Assembly (NCBI GenBank): GCA_963932465.1
Contig: OZ010791.1
Coordinates: 322,644,283-322,708,282, forward strand
Direction of reading: 5' to 3'
Origin: Maratus speciosus
Lineage: Eukaryota > Arthropoda > Arachnida > Araneae > Salticidae
DNA: 64,000 bases
Each line of letters starts with the position of its first letter. Position 1 is the stretch's first letter. Shown here one piece after another: positions 24,511 to 37,700 of the stretch. Made by a program: the position numbers and the translations under genes. A model generated the notes under the pieces. That model had not been told where the DNA came from and did no database searches. It worked only from the letters and a program-made list of their open reading frames with translations.

Positions 24511-24639
24511 ACTCTTTAATACTTCTAGTAATTTTTATTTCTTTATATTTCTAGTAATACCCTTTACATCTTATTCTTTTTTTTGTACAGTGTACAGATA
24601 AAATTTTAGTAAGGATACAGATTGCTGTCACTTTACATG

Positions 24640-25467
24640 TGCAGAATTACAGATTTTTTTTGCAGTATAGAACGTTTTTCTTCCTGCACACTTATTAATT
24701 TCGAATTTGTTTAAAAAACTGTTCTGTGCGTGCATTTACGTCTTAAAAATAGCAGTCGTGATAAATTTCAAGTTACAAAATCTTCAAGTATAAATTTCAT
24801 GCTCTTAACAATTCCATAGAAATCGTAATTTAGAACGTTTTTCTCTTTTTGAGTATTTCATCCTTTTAAATTTCAAATTTTAGAAATCATTTTTAGCGAG
24901 CATTTGTATCTTAAATGTAACCCCCATGCAAAGTTTAAAATCTCTAGTCCATTCAGCATCTCAAAGGTTGTAAATTTAGAACGTTTTTTCCCCCGTTTAG
25001 AACGGTTTTTTTCTTTTAAATTTCCAATTTTTAAAAAATCTGATTTGTGTCTTAAAAGTAACATTCATGTCTATTTTCAAGTTTATATCCTAACAATTCC
25101 AAAGAAATCGTAATTTAGAACGTTTTTAAATCGTTTTCAGCTCATTTCACCCTTTTAAATTTATAGTTTTTTAGAAACCGTTCTTAATGGGTATTTACAT
25201 CTTATAGATAACTACCATGCTAAATTTCAAGTTTTTAGCCTCTTCAATATCACAAAAATCACAATTTTAGAACGTGTTTTGCTCCTGAATCCCCCCCCCC
25301 CCCAACCCTCACCTTTGAGGTAGCTCCACTAACGTAAAATAAAGCTCATGTTGAAGAAGAGATTGTCCCCATCAATTTGGCAGCATTATTTTCCCAGTCG
25401 ATTCGGTAGCTCCAAATATTAACCCTACAGACAAACAAACGTTACTTATTTATAATATTTGTATAGA
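24640..25467 (-). mobile_element. Helitron 5' part, minus strand
   Basis: Read on the minus strand, the element starts at 25467 with TCTATACAAATATTATAAAT, preceded by A, closely matching the start of the Helitron at 14804. It then has a poly-G run and repeats carrying AAACGTTCTAAATTACGATT-type motifs (near 25115, 24975, 24830 and 24665), the same module as in the 14804 element. The 3' end is not found; similarity fades near 24640, so the copy is truncated or decayed. Confidence 0.75.
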
Positions 25468-25469
25468 TT

Positions 25470-26294
25470 AATTAAATTTCTTTGATATGTTTACTAGATT
25501 AATAAATAAAGTACCCTAACTAGCAGGGAACTTTTTTGCTTTCAAGGCCGTTTCACGTATTATTCACTTACGCTAAGGTTTTACTTTAAGGTTACTTAAA
25601 ACTACTATTTTACCGAGTTCAAAAATTTTTGTTTAAGCCTCTCGCTGCGCAACCCGAGAGTTTCTCGGGCAACGTAAAAGTTGCAAATTTGCGCAACCCG
25701 AGATTTCATCGGGGATGCATTTTCTCCGTCTAGTTTTTTAAATGTCCAGAATTGCCAAAATGTTTTATTTTTTGTCAAGATATTTTGCATAGCTCTGTTT
25801 AAATATAAATTGAATCTGTGAACCAAATTTTATTAAAATTGTTTACTATGTGTTTACGACTCTTTTCAAATTTCTGTTCATTTTGTATAGAATGACGCAG
25901 GAACAAATATTTTTAAGCATTTTTATAAAATTGCGAAATAAGCAAAAAACTGAAACTCCATGCCATAAATGGGCAAGCCTTATGTTTATTTAAATTCTCT
26001 ACATTTTGAATAAACTCTAGGTATTATTTACATAAATAAAACTACAATTAATAGCTTTAAAGCAATTCATGCTTTTGCATATACATTTTTTCGGGATAAG
26101 AAGTCATACTTGCGAACCTTCTGATTGTTTTGCATAAATAGATTTTGAACCAGAAATTTTAATTAAAATATTAAATAATTCATAACAACAAGAGAAACCG
26201 CATGTAGAGTTCAATGTATGTCTTTTCTTCCGTTTAAAACAGTAAACTTGGCAAGCATTTGAACAAGCGCAAAGACAAGTTTATTAACCAAAAG
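25470..26294. other. No gene; one short hairpin-rich segment
   Basis: At 25635-25705, the phrase GCGCAACCCGAGA appears twice with TCTCGGGCAACG between the copies. This gives a hairpin and short direct repeats in otherwise AT-rich DNA. It may be a MITE relic, but I could not find paired ends. Nothing else is recognised. Confidence 0.4.
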
Positions 26295-27265
26295 AACCAG
26301 ATAATATCCTTTCAAATGATGCGAGTAATACCAATTACGCCTGGCTTCACGTTTCCACGCTTTCGATTATTTCCACGTTTTCCGAAGGTATTTACCTGAC
26401 CTTTTGTTTCTTTGTAATATTGTCTACAATGCATAATTCATTAGCTAATAGGTTTGAAATATATATTTTTCTAAATTTCAATTTTCATTCTTCGACCTTT
26501 ATTCATTAATATTGTGTTTATTTACTGTATTTATTAATATACTTTTTATTAGGGTGCATTTATACACATTATATCCATTTTTATATGATTTTATATGGGT
26601 TTATTGTTTTATATTATTATATAAAAATCTTTACTGCTAATTCAATTCAGTAAATGTAAAGGATAGATTACCAGATAAACAGATATTTTTACGAAATTCA
26701 CTTTCTCAAAATGCACATTCACTTTTTAGTTCCAATATTTAAGAACCGATATTTAGTAGAAAATTTTTCCGGTCGATGATGAGAGAAGACTGTTTCTATA
26801 ACATTTGGAATAAATTCTTTTTCTTTCCACTTCATTTATATATTTTATTTTTCATGTTAAATTGTGTCACATTTTACATTTTACATCGAATATCCGGAAA
26901 ACCATCACATTTTGAAATGTACTTTGAGTGAGAACCTGACGCCCTCCCCTCCTCCTCCCACGTTCGCTTCAACCGGAGGTAGTAACATCAACTAAAACCG
27001 GCTTCACTTTTCCACGATTTAGATTATTTTCACATTTTCGTATGCATTTGATTGACATTTCGTTTCTTTGCAGCACTTTCGAAAATGCATAATCTATTAG
27101 TGGATGAATTTGAAAGATTTCACTGCATATATTTCAAGTTTTAGCGTTCGGTACACATCTAGAATATATTTATTTATCAATATTTTTAAATATACGTTTT
27201 GTATGCATTTTGGAAGCATATTGCGTGTTTTCCTTTGTATTTTGAGAAGCATGCGTATTGTTTAT
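26295..27265 (+). repeat. 1-kb repeat, copy 2
   Basis: It starts at AAATGATGCGAGTAATACCA and is followed at a period of about 1,028 bp by copy 3. Each unit contains two related internal blocks, one at 26345 (TTTCCACGCTTTCGATTATT) and one at 26997 (TTTCCACGATTTAGATTATT), so it was itself built by an older duplication. No coding. Confidence 0.75.
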
Positions 27266-27322
27266 TAAAAATATTCCAAACAATTAAAATTTCAAATTAT
27301 TAATTTTTTTGCTTAAAAATAG

Positions 27323-28265
27323 TACAGCTAATATCATTTTAAATGATGCCAGTAATACCAATAAACCCTACTTCATGTTTCCACGATTTCGATTATTTTC
27401 ACGTTTTCAAAGGCAGTTAAATAACTTTTCGTTCCTTTGTAATAATGTCGAAAATGGATAATCTATCAGCGGATAGGTTTGAAATATTTATTTTTCCAAA
27501 TTTCAATTTTCGTTCATCGACTTTTAATTATTAATAATGTTTTTTAGGATGTATTTATAGATATTACATCCGTATTTACAAGCGTTTATATGGGTTTATT
27601 GCTTTATATTATTATTTTACAAATCGTTACTGCTAATTCAATCCAGGAAAATATAAAAGATAGTCTTAAAGATTAACAGATATTTTTACATAGTCACACT
27701 TTCAAAATGCACATACACTTTTTTTCCCTCCAATATTTAAGAACAGGTATTTAGTGGGAAATTCTCCCGGTCCATGATGAGGGAAGACTGTTTCTATAAC
27801 ATTTGGCATGAAATCTTTTTCTTTCCACTCCATTTATATATAACTTATTTTTCATGTTAAATTGTGTCACCTTTTACATTTTACATCGAATATCCGGAAA
27901 ACCATCATATTTTGAAATGTATTTTGAGTGAGAACCCGCCGCTCTCACCCCTTCCCCACGCTCGCTTCAACCGGTGCTAATAACATCAACTAAAACCGGC
28001 TTCCCTTTTCCAGGATTTAGATTATTTTCACATTTTCGCACGTATTTGATTGACATTTCGTTCCTTTGTAGCACTTTCGAAAATGCATAATCTATTAGTG
28101 GATGAATTTGAAAGATTTCACTGCATATATTTCAAGTTTTAGCGTTCGGTAATCTTCTAGAATATTTTTATTTATTAATGTTTTTAAATATATGTTTTCT
28201 ATGCATTTTGGAAGCATATTGCGTGTTTTCCTTTGTATTTTGAGAAGTATGTGTATTGTTTAAAA
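27323..28265 (+). repeat. 1-kb repeat, copy 3
   Basis: It matches copy 2 from AAATGATGCCAGTAATACCA to the AGCATATTGCGTGTTTTCCT block at about 28211. The copies differ by scattered substitutions and small gaps. The function is unknown. Confidence 0.75.
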
Positions 28266-29012
28266 ATAAATCTTTAAATTTTTGGTTAAGAAATTGTATA
28301 AAACCTAGTTTGTGAAAGGAAAGGATATACTTTGAAATAATTTTAAAACATTCCATGTAAGCAGATATGATTATATAAAAGGATTTCGTGAAATTTTTTA
28401 TTTAAAAAAGGCTGATATGCAAATTTTTAAAAGTAAAACATTTGATTAAAATTTCTATAAAGCGCAAATAAAACATACTAAAATTGCTTTTAGGTGTAAA
28501 ACATGTTATAAAATTATTTAAATTACATTAAAATACCTTAAAATTCAAATTAAAATTCCAAAATGTTTTCGGCCAAATTCACACTGCCATTGTCAATGGT
28601 TATTTAAATGCTATTTTTTTCTCTTTGCGCTTATTCGTTAAGGAGAGACTATTGTCATTTAAGGGTTGTGTGGAAGATAAGTTGAGAGGAAAATGTATTA
28701 AATATTTTAACAAAACAAACTTTCATCTACTATGTAGCAATTCTTTCCAGCCTCCATGTATGTCATATGACAATGCATCATTACATACCATATCTTTATT
28801 GGAAATTACTTCAAACATTTGATACAGAATAATTTGAAACTTTGTGTAATCTAAAATTAAAGTTCACTTTTCTCAGATAACAAAACTAATAAATTTGACT
28901 TTAGTGCAAGAATTTTAATCTATTTGCATCTTTTCAAATCTTAGCCATCGAAGGATATTATTCTGAGTTCGGAATTGCATTTTTGCTATAGTATCATTTT
29001 TTAAACTGAAGA
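28266..29012. other. No feature recognised
   Basis: AT-rich, with short frames that have no motif (28168-28356 minus, 28625-28822 plus). No repeat boundary seen. Confidence 0.4.
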
Positions 29013-29032
29013 AGGTCCACGTACGTGGACCT
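29013..29032. repeat. Perfect 20-bp palindrome
   Basis: AGGTCCACGTACGTGGACCT equals its own reverse complement. It stands out against the AT-rich surroundings. It may be the hairpin tip of a MITE or a dimer-binding site; nothing nearby decides this. Confidence 0.9.
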
Positions 29033-29215
29033 ACGGATTGAAGAGCTTAATAATACCTCACCAGTTTTAAAATTATTTTTATTAGCTTATTTTTTGTATA
29101 TTTAGATTGTTTAGTATGCCAACAATTTTTTTTAACTATAGTAAAATGAAAAAAAAAGATAACCGGTCAAGTGCGAGTATTACTCGCGCATAGAAGGGGT
29201 TCCATAAAATAAATA

Positions 29216-30700
29216 CAGTCATTTAGGGTAACTTTGATCCATGGGGTGTAACTTTGTACCATTGCCTAATTTTCAATATGTGTGACTTCAAAAGGCTGGA
29301 TATACTCCAGTGCCACATTCTGTTGGCAAGGTTATAAACTGGGTTTTCTACTCTTGATTTTAGAATATAAATTGGCAACATTATACACAATTAATTGCAT
29401 CATCTATCTATTATTGTGAAGTACTGTTTTCAAGTTAATTTTGAATGCTGTTTTGAAGTTGTTGTAATCCAATTAACTTTTTACTATAAGGAACAATATA
29501 CTCATTTATGAGACACATTATTATCTAAATGTTATAAATGTGTTATTATTTTGCGATTATGTATTTACTAATAGTCAGTAAAATGTAAAATTAGAAGGCA
29601 TTACTATTTTACCTTATTTTCAGCATAACTTTGAGGCGGTTCAAAGTTAGGCATATGTATGTTGTTAACTGATAAATACGGTATAATTTTCTGTTCATAA
29701 AAACTATGTGAAATAATGATTAAAAAAATTACAAAAATAAAAATTATATCTTATGGTTATTCGAAAATACCATTTTCTTGTCAAAAATTCCCTATATGTG
29801 CACGTATATTATATATGAATGCCGAAAGCGTGCACTGAATATAACATGTAAATGTGTTCAAAAATATGTGTAAAATACATAAAATGCATTTAAAGACGTT
29901 ATTTGGGGCTGAGCTCCTCAATTTTTGACATCCTATACATTTGACCAGGCATGCCAGTTTGGTCTCAAATTTTAATCCGACATTTTAAATTCATACCGTA
30001 AATTTCCAAAGAAGGATTTTTATATTGTGTGATCGTTAAATCTCTCTTATTAAATAAAGCATAAAGTACTATTTTTTATTTCTGGTATGGACACTAAATT
30101 TCTGAATAAGAATGGAGGCCAAACTGGCAACCTTGCATTCGACATTTCTTATTCTTGTTTGATTAATACTAGTACTAGTATGTAACTGCTGTAACCATGG
30201 CTATATTATTGAGTTAAAACATTGAAAATTGTTTTCACTGCATTTTTATGTTTTATGTGAACAATAAACAGTTCTTGTTTGCTAAATATTCATGGTTTTC
30301 TTCTTCCACTCTTCTAACGCATAATATTCATTGTAATATATTAAATTATACAAATCTTGTGATGTCGGGAAATGTAAATTAGGAGCCTTTAAATATCTGA
30401 AAAAACAGTTTTTTCGCTTTGAAGTTGTCCTAACAATAATACTTTTTTAATAATGTCTTATTTTGTATGATATTAATAATACGGTGCAAAGTTACCCTAC
30501 ATGGATGGATAATTTTGAACCAGGTTAAAAATACATTTTTTATTGCTTATATCACTAATATTCCTTAATTTCTGATAGTCATACAATAATTTAGGATCAT
30601 TACTTTTCTTTTATGCCTCTAGTTACAACAATATTCTTAAAATAAGAGTGGGACATCCGAAAATAGAGAAAATGCGGATTAAAGTTACCCTGAATGATTG
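29216..30700. mobile_element. TIR element inserted in the split repeat
   Basis: The left end is CAGTCATTTAGGGTAACTTT and the right end read inward is CAATCATTCAGGGTAACTTT, with TA outside on both sides (29214-29215 and 30701-30702). The internal motif TAACTTTG..CC recurs several times, for example at 29248 and 29628. It is 1,485 bp without an open frame. TA duplication points to a Tc1/mariner-type non-autonomous element, but the assignment is by target site only. Confidence 0.75.
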
Positions 30701-31223
30701 TAATATGAATTAGTAACTGGGCATTACTTTACACAAATATATCATTAAAAGTTGTTATTTAGGCTTTATCAGCTGATGGCGCCTAGAGTACGCCTCCCGT
30801 GTCTTTATGTATGTCCAATCCATCCGTGTCTTGAAAGGTTAATATCTCGGCTACTTACTGACAATTTTTTTCAAAAATCATTATGAACAATCCTTTTATA
30901 CTTCCGCGACGATAGGTACCTCGTGCGCCTCTCAGCTCCCTTGCTGAGCGCCCGAAAAGGGAAATTTGTATGTAACGTAAAAATGCGATTTTCTCAAAAA
31001 CTATGTGACCTAGAGTAATCGCTATAGGTTTCCTGCAAGGTTTAAATAAGCTTCTACTTTCCCTAATTCTTTCATAGTTTTAGTTTCCGTAGATTCAGAA
31101 ATTGAGGGGGGGGGGGCATATTTTTGTATTACATTTTCGACGATATCTCTGAAAATATAACACCTAAAATCAAAACAAATGTATTTTGAGTTTGGAGTTA
31201 CAAGAGCTTTCACACGATATATA

Positions 31224-33137
31224 CAGTGTGTCCACGTACAACCTGGCCGACCTTTATTTTCGCAACCGTTGGTCCTAGATGCATACTTCTAATTACAAAA
31301 ATGGTTTAAATAAGGTAAAGAATTTTTAAAAAGCGATTTGGGTCAAGAAAAACATTTATTAAAAAATTACGAAATTTAAATTTTTATACGGTCCCCCGGT
31401 CCTATAAGTGATATTTAGTTAAAATTTATCGTGACACTAACAAGTAAGACAAAAAAAGTCCCTTCATCTAACATCAAAATTGATCGAGTTATGAAACTTT
31501 GAAATGCATGACTTATACCATTTTTTCCATCTCAAAACAGATGATTTTGGCCATGCTTTCAGGTCGTATATAAAATATTTAAACTTATTTCAAGGTATCT
31601 GCCCTCTTTTATTAGTTGAGTTTCAGATTAGTTAAAATAATTGTATTTTAACGTATGTTTTATTTTGTAAGGATTTGAGGCTATGTTTTCTTTTAACAAG
31701 AATTGTGTTATTTTAATAAGGTTTTACTTAACTTGCCACGATCGTCTTTCCAGTTTAAAATTTGTAGTCGAACTATAACTCAGTTTCAAATGTCCGATCG
31801 AAGTTAAATTTTATATACTGACTAAATCCGATGACAATATAATATTATTATAATTTTCGACGCTTACCATCTTATACATACTTATATTAGAGGATAGCAC
31901 AAAAAAAATCGGATAGATTACCGTCAATAAGTTTAAGAAAGAGTTTTAGATTAGATAACATAAGCCTACGATGGTTGTGTTTTTTAACTTTTATAATTAC
32001 GTTTTATGTATTTTTTAATACTGAATAAAAAAATTACATTCACTTTTAACCATAATGTCAGGATTTTTCGCAAATCGTAAATTTCAAGGTTAAAAAATAG
32101 CGAAAAATCTGATGCTATAAAAAATATATAAGACTTTTTTTATTCAATTTAATTTTATTTAATTCAATAATTTATTCAATTTTTTGGCTTATATTGGGTT
32201 TCATACAGCTAAACAGCTCAGGGGTCTGATGAGGTTGGGATGGGAGGAGGGATCAATTTTAACTTTGAACTTTTTAACTTTGAAATTTGCGATTTGTGAA
32301 AAATCGTGACGTGATGGTTTAAAATGAAGGTCATTTTCGGATTCAGCGCTAAAAAATACATAAGAATCAATTTTCAAAAGCTAAAACCACAACCATCACA
32401 TCTATTTTATAATATCAAATTTTCGCTATTTTTTCTTTTTTTTTAAATTTACGATTTACAAAAAATCTTTATGCGATGGTGAAAAATAAAGTTCAGTTTC
32501 GGATTCAGTGGTACAGAATACATAAGAATCAATTATCACAAGCTAAAAAACATGACATAACCCAACTATTGCAGTCTAGTGTAACCTAATAACATTTTAA
32601 AATATGTGTCATTTTGTAAAGAACTGAGGCTGTTAATTTTCATCATTTTATTTAACAAAAATTCTGTTTTTTTTCTTCTTATATATTTATTACAAATTGT
32701 ATATTTTGCATTAATATGTCAGAATGATTAAAGCTTTCAAATTTATATTGCAATGTTAATTTTACTCTGAACCATTTTTTAAAAAATATATCTGATTATG
32801 TTTCTACTAAATTTGTGAATGAAACTCTAATTTGCAGTAAAAAATATGCTCCAATTTTAAACAACTATTACTCAGGCAATTTTAATCGTAGAATAATGGG
32901 ATTTTTTTTGTCTTACTTGTCAGTGTCACAGGAAACTTTTACTAAATATAACTTATAGGGCCGGAAGACCATGTAAAAATTTTAATTTCGTAATTTTTTA
33001 TGAAATGTTTTTCTTGATAAAAACGACTTTTAAAATAATTATTTACCTTATTTAAACAATTTTTGTGATTGGAAGTATGCATCTAGGACGAACGGTTGCG
33101 AAAATAAAGGTCGGTCAGGTTATAAGTGGACACCCTG
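31224..33137. mobile_element. Long-TIR element inserted in the split repeat
   Basis: Left end CAGTGTGTCCACGTACAACC and right end read inward CAGGGTGTCCACTTATAACC. The inverted similarity runs about 230 bp (GACCTTTATTTTCGCAACCG, ATGCATACTTCTAATTACAA and GTCTTACTTGTTAGTGTCAC-type segments). It is 1,914 bp with TATATA on both sides. Internal pieces near 32337 (TTCGGATTCAGCG) resemble the subterminal motif of the GTCCAG family. No coding. Confidence 0.75.
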
Positions 33138-33370
33138 TATATATAAAAAGATTTTTCTTAATTAGACCCCTTACAGTTTTTCTAAAAATATATGTGAAAA
33201 GTTAATAATCTATAAATATATGTGTCAGTAGCCTTTATTATTTCTACCAAATTTTGAACTTTCCACGTTTCATAGTTTACGAGAAAAACGGCTGGGATAG
33301 ACGGACAGAAATACAGACACACGAGTGATCTTATAATGGTTCCGTTTTTACTTTTAAGTATGGAACCTTA

Positions 33371-34021
33371 ATAAGTTCATTATAAGAAAACTGATAGGAA
33401 CTGAAATCATGATTAATGAATATCAGAGAGCCTCAAAATAATGCAAAATATGTGCCTCAAAATATGTGCTTGTCGCGAGGATGAATTTATGTTATTATTA
33501 TTATTTTTTTATAAAAGCACTTTTTGCGTTGTTCATGGCGTCATTTTTGTTTGAGAAATTTTTTCGAACATACAGAGATTGAAGTTTCATATCTTTCCAC
33601 GGCTTGTAAGAACGACACTCGTGTTTTTATTAGGTACTTGAAAGTCTGTACACACAATATGTACGAATTAAATCATAGGAAATACGGAAGGACAAAGTTA
33701 GAAACAAAAAACCTTCGTATGAATTGATAAAAGAATAATGTATTAGTTTACAGAAAGGTAAATTCAATTACGATAAGAAAAATTATATAAACTAGAATTA
33801 GCATGAAAGAGATTGAACTAAAAAGCCAATAACGTTGCTTTATTAATTTAATACCAATTTCATTGTCAGTGTAGAATAATATTCTTCTGGATTTTTATGA
33901 TTTTATGACGCCAGCTAGGCAATTGCGATTAAGAACTATGTAACGGATTGTCTAAGCTTCATTAGAATCTAAATGTATACAAATAACACATATTTGTTAC
34001 CAGATTTGAAAATTTTATTTA
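33371..34021. other. No feature recognised
   Basis: AT-rich spacer between the split repeat and the hAT MITE. The 33524-33727 frame shows no motif. Confidence 0.4.
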
Positions 34022-34745
34022 CTTTCTACCAATGGCGGATCTAAGTGGGAGGTCACGGGGGGTAATGACCCCCCTCCCCCCATGAATGAAGAAAATTTCT
34101 AAAGGGCAAGTTGAAAAGGAAATATATTTCAAATTCTTTAAAATTTACCCCTTGCTAAACAATGAAAAATTTTCTGACTCTTTATAAAGCTCTACTTAAA
34201 TCTAAAGCAAGTCATTCCTGACACATCCATGAAATCATTTTTAAATTCAGATGCAAGACATTTGCAAGTGCACTTATTCAGAACAAATATTATTGATTAA
34301 CGTTTTCCATTTTTCGATAAAGGCAAAGAATCTTTCGGGAAATCTCCGTAAAATGTGGCGTTTTAAATTAAATTCCAGACCGCGACAGCCAGTTGCTCCG
34401 TCATGAGGGCATTTTTGTAACTGTCAAGTCCTAAAAATTGGATTAAAATGCTCAATTTCTGAATGATTCTTTGCCTTTATAAGAAAATGGGAAATTCTAC
34501 AATTCCTTGGTATTTGAGAAAAGAGTAAATTTTACATTTTTAAGAATATTAATGCAATTTTTCACTATTTCCGAATGAAAATGACTCCCAAAAGTATCAG
34601 AAATGTAGCCATTTTAGATATAGGAATAGCCTTCATATAAAATTGTTTATTAAGAGATGTGAACCAGTCCCTCCCACAGCCAAAAAAGGGACCCATGACA
34701 CCTCCCCTCTCTTAATGGAGGGCTGGATCCGCCCTTGCTTTCTAC
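34022..34745. mobile_element. hAT-type MITE with 8-bp duplication
   Basis: The 708-bp element (34030-34737) is flanked by an exact 8-bp direct repeat, CTTTCTAC, at 34022-34029 and 34738-34745. The ends are CAATGGCGGATCTAAG and, inverted, CAAGGGCGGATCCAG. An 8-bp target duplication and CA-GGCGGATC-type ends are typical of the hAT superfamily. No transposase, so it depends on one elsewhere. The exact duplication suggests a fairly recent insertion. Confidence 0.88.
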
Positions 34746-34779
34746 CGCCTTCGCTGGTATTCTAGCAAAAAATAACTTC

Positions 34780-37700
34780 ATTTAAATTTTTTACATTTGG
34801 TATTCATTTTATTGTACTTTGATGACATTGTATACTTAACGCTAAGTGTAATAGTATCCAGCTAAATTCAATGATACCTTATTTGCTAAAATCGTTCCAA
34901 TGTTGTGTACAGTGGTACATGCATCGCACTATGAAGAAGAAACTCTTTTTTAGCTTTAACTTAGAAGGTTAAAATATAAATACAGCGAATTTTTACATTA
35001 TATAATTTTTACTTGCTTATTAAAAATGTAATCGAATGCGATAATTTTTATAATTATTACAATTGTTATTTACATTTTTATTATATTCCCCGCTTTATCA
35101 TCCTACCATCTATTTACTCCAACTTTATACTTGTTGAAAGATATATCATAAAATAATTAATACGAAATACTATTTCATGTAAGTGTCAACTTTATGTTTC
35201 AAAAAGAACTTGAAATATAACGACGAAATTTTGAAAGGAATCTTGACAGGCAATTTCAGTGCTACTCTTTTTTCTTAGAATATATGTCAAGATTTTTCAA
35301 GAAAATTCCTCTCTGAAGCACTACTATTTTGTATGATTTACATACCCGAAATGAATGAGCGTAAAATTCCATACATATACATTGATCATAAAAATGAAAA
35401 TGAAAATTGTAATTGATAGGAATCGTTTAAGAGATTGAAACAAACAGAACTTATGGATGCTTGTCCAGTCTTTCAAATGAAATTATTTTTCGCCCGTTTT
35501 ATTGTATATTCCGACACATCCTTAAAATAAATAGGATTTTAATTTATAATTTTACAGGAAAAAATGTTTCTAGAATAATTGTTATTAATTTCTTAAACTT
35601 CCTTATGCTCAGTAATATGATTACACTGAAAAAAAGAATCTGAAAAATTGTAAACTTAGATAACAGTAAAAAAAATATATATATATCTATATATCTATCT
35701 ATCTATCTATATATTATGAAAAAAAATTTGTCATTTGGTATTCATTTTATTGTATTTTGATGGCATTGTATTCCTAACGGTAAGTGTAATAGTATCCAGC
35801 CAAATTTAATGATACCATTTTTGCCGAAATCATTCAAATGTTATGTATACACTAGCACATGCATCACACTATGAAGAAATAACTCATTTTTAGCTTTAAC
35901 TCTGAAAATTAAAATATAAATATAGCAAATTTTAATATTATATAATTTTTACTTGCTTTTTAAAATGTAATCGAATGAAATAACTGTTATAATTATTGCA
36001 ATTGTTGTTTAAATTTTTATTATATTGTTTATCGTCTTTATCATCCTATCATCTATTTTCTTCAACATTATACTTGTTGAAAGATGTATCATAAAATAAT
36101 TAATACGAAATACTATTTCATGTGCAAGAAAATGTGTCAACTTTATGTTTAAAAAAGAATTTGAAATATAAATACGAAATTTTGAAAGGAATCTTGACAA
36201 GCAATTTCAATGCTACTCTTTTTTCTTAGGATATATGCCAAGATTTTTCAAAAAATTTCTTCTTCGGAGCTCTACTAGTAGTATGATTTACATATCAGAA
36301 TTGAATGATCGTAAAATCCCATACATGTACATTGGTCTAAAAATTAAAATGAAAATTGTAAATGTTAGGAATCGTTTCAGAGATTGAAACAAACAGAACT
36401 TATGAATGCTTGTCCAGGCATTCAAATGAAATCAATTTTCTCCCGTTTTATTGTATATTCCGACACATCCTTAAAATAAATAGGATTTTAATATATAATT
36501 TTACAGGAAAAAAATATTTCTAGAATAATTGTCATTAATTTTCAAAACTATTTTATGCTTAGTAATATGATTACAGTGTAAAAAAGATTCTGAAAAACTG
36601 TAAACTTAGATAACAGTAAATATATATATCTATATATATTATGAAAAAAAAAATTCTATCATTTGGTATTCTTTTTATTGTATTTTGACGGCATTGTTTT
36701 CTTAACGGTATGTGTATCCAGCCAAATTTCATGATACCTTATTTGCCGAAATAATTCTAATGTTATGTATACTGGCACATGCATCATGCTATGAAGAAAT
36801 TACTCTTTTTTAGCTACAACTCTGAAGGTTAAAATATAAATATAGCAAAGTTTAACATTATATAATTTTTACTTGCTTTTCAAAATGCAATCGAACGAAA
36901 TAATTGTTATAATTATTGCAATTGTTGTTTACATTTTTATTATATTGTTTATCGTCTTTATTATCCTATCATCTATTTAGTTCAACTTTATTCTTGTTGG
37001 AAGATATATCATAAAATAATTAATACGGAATACTATTTCATGTGCAAGAAATTGTGTCAACTTTATGTTTAAAAAAGAATTTGAAATATAACGATGAAAT
37101 TTTGAAAGGAATCTTGACAGGCAATTTCAGTGCTACTCTTTTTTCTTAGGATATAAGCCAAGATTTTTCAAGAAATTTCTTCTTCGCAGCTCTACTTTTT
37201 GTATGATTTACATATCAGAATTGAATGAGCGTAAAATCCCACACATATACATTGGTCATAAAAATGAAAAAGAAAATTGTAATTGATAGGAATCGTTTAA
37301 GGGATTGAAACAGACAAAACTTATAAATGCTTGTCCAGGCATTCAAATAAAATCAATTTTCCCCCGTTTTATTGTATATTACGATACATCCTTAAAATAA
37401 ATAGGATTTTAATTTCAAATTTTACAGGGAAAAAGATGTTTCTAGAATAATTGTCATTAATTTCTTAAACTATTTTAAGCTCAGAATTATGATTACACTG
37501 TAAAAAAGAATCTGAAAAACTATAAACTTAGACAACAGTAAAAAAAAGAAAAAAATATATATATTTTATGGAAAAAAAATTTGTCATTTGGCATTAATTT
37601 TATTCTATTTTGATGGCACCGTATTCTTAACGGTATGTGTAATAGTATCTAGCCAAATTTAATGATACCTTATTTGTCGAAATCATTCAAATGTTATGTA

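Larger units (their letters stand above)
29163..33370 (+). repeat. GGTTCCRT-type repeat, copy 1 (split)
   Basis: Three pieces form one repeat: 29163-29215, 30701-31223 and 33138-33370. The start reads GGTCAAGTGCGAGTATTACT, GGGGTTCCAT follows, and the end has TCTTATAATGGTTCCGTTTT and TATGGAACC. The copy at 59450-60165 is unbroken and aligns across both joins, for example GTTTAAATAAGCTTCTACT against GTTTAAATAAACCTCTACT, and CACACGAGTGATCTTATAAT in both. Repeats with GTGCGAGT, GGTTCCGT and CGGAACCCT are widespread in insect genomes as I recall them; the class is not certain. Two TIR elements were inserted into this copy. Confidence 0.7.
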
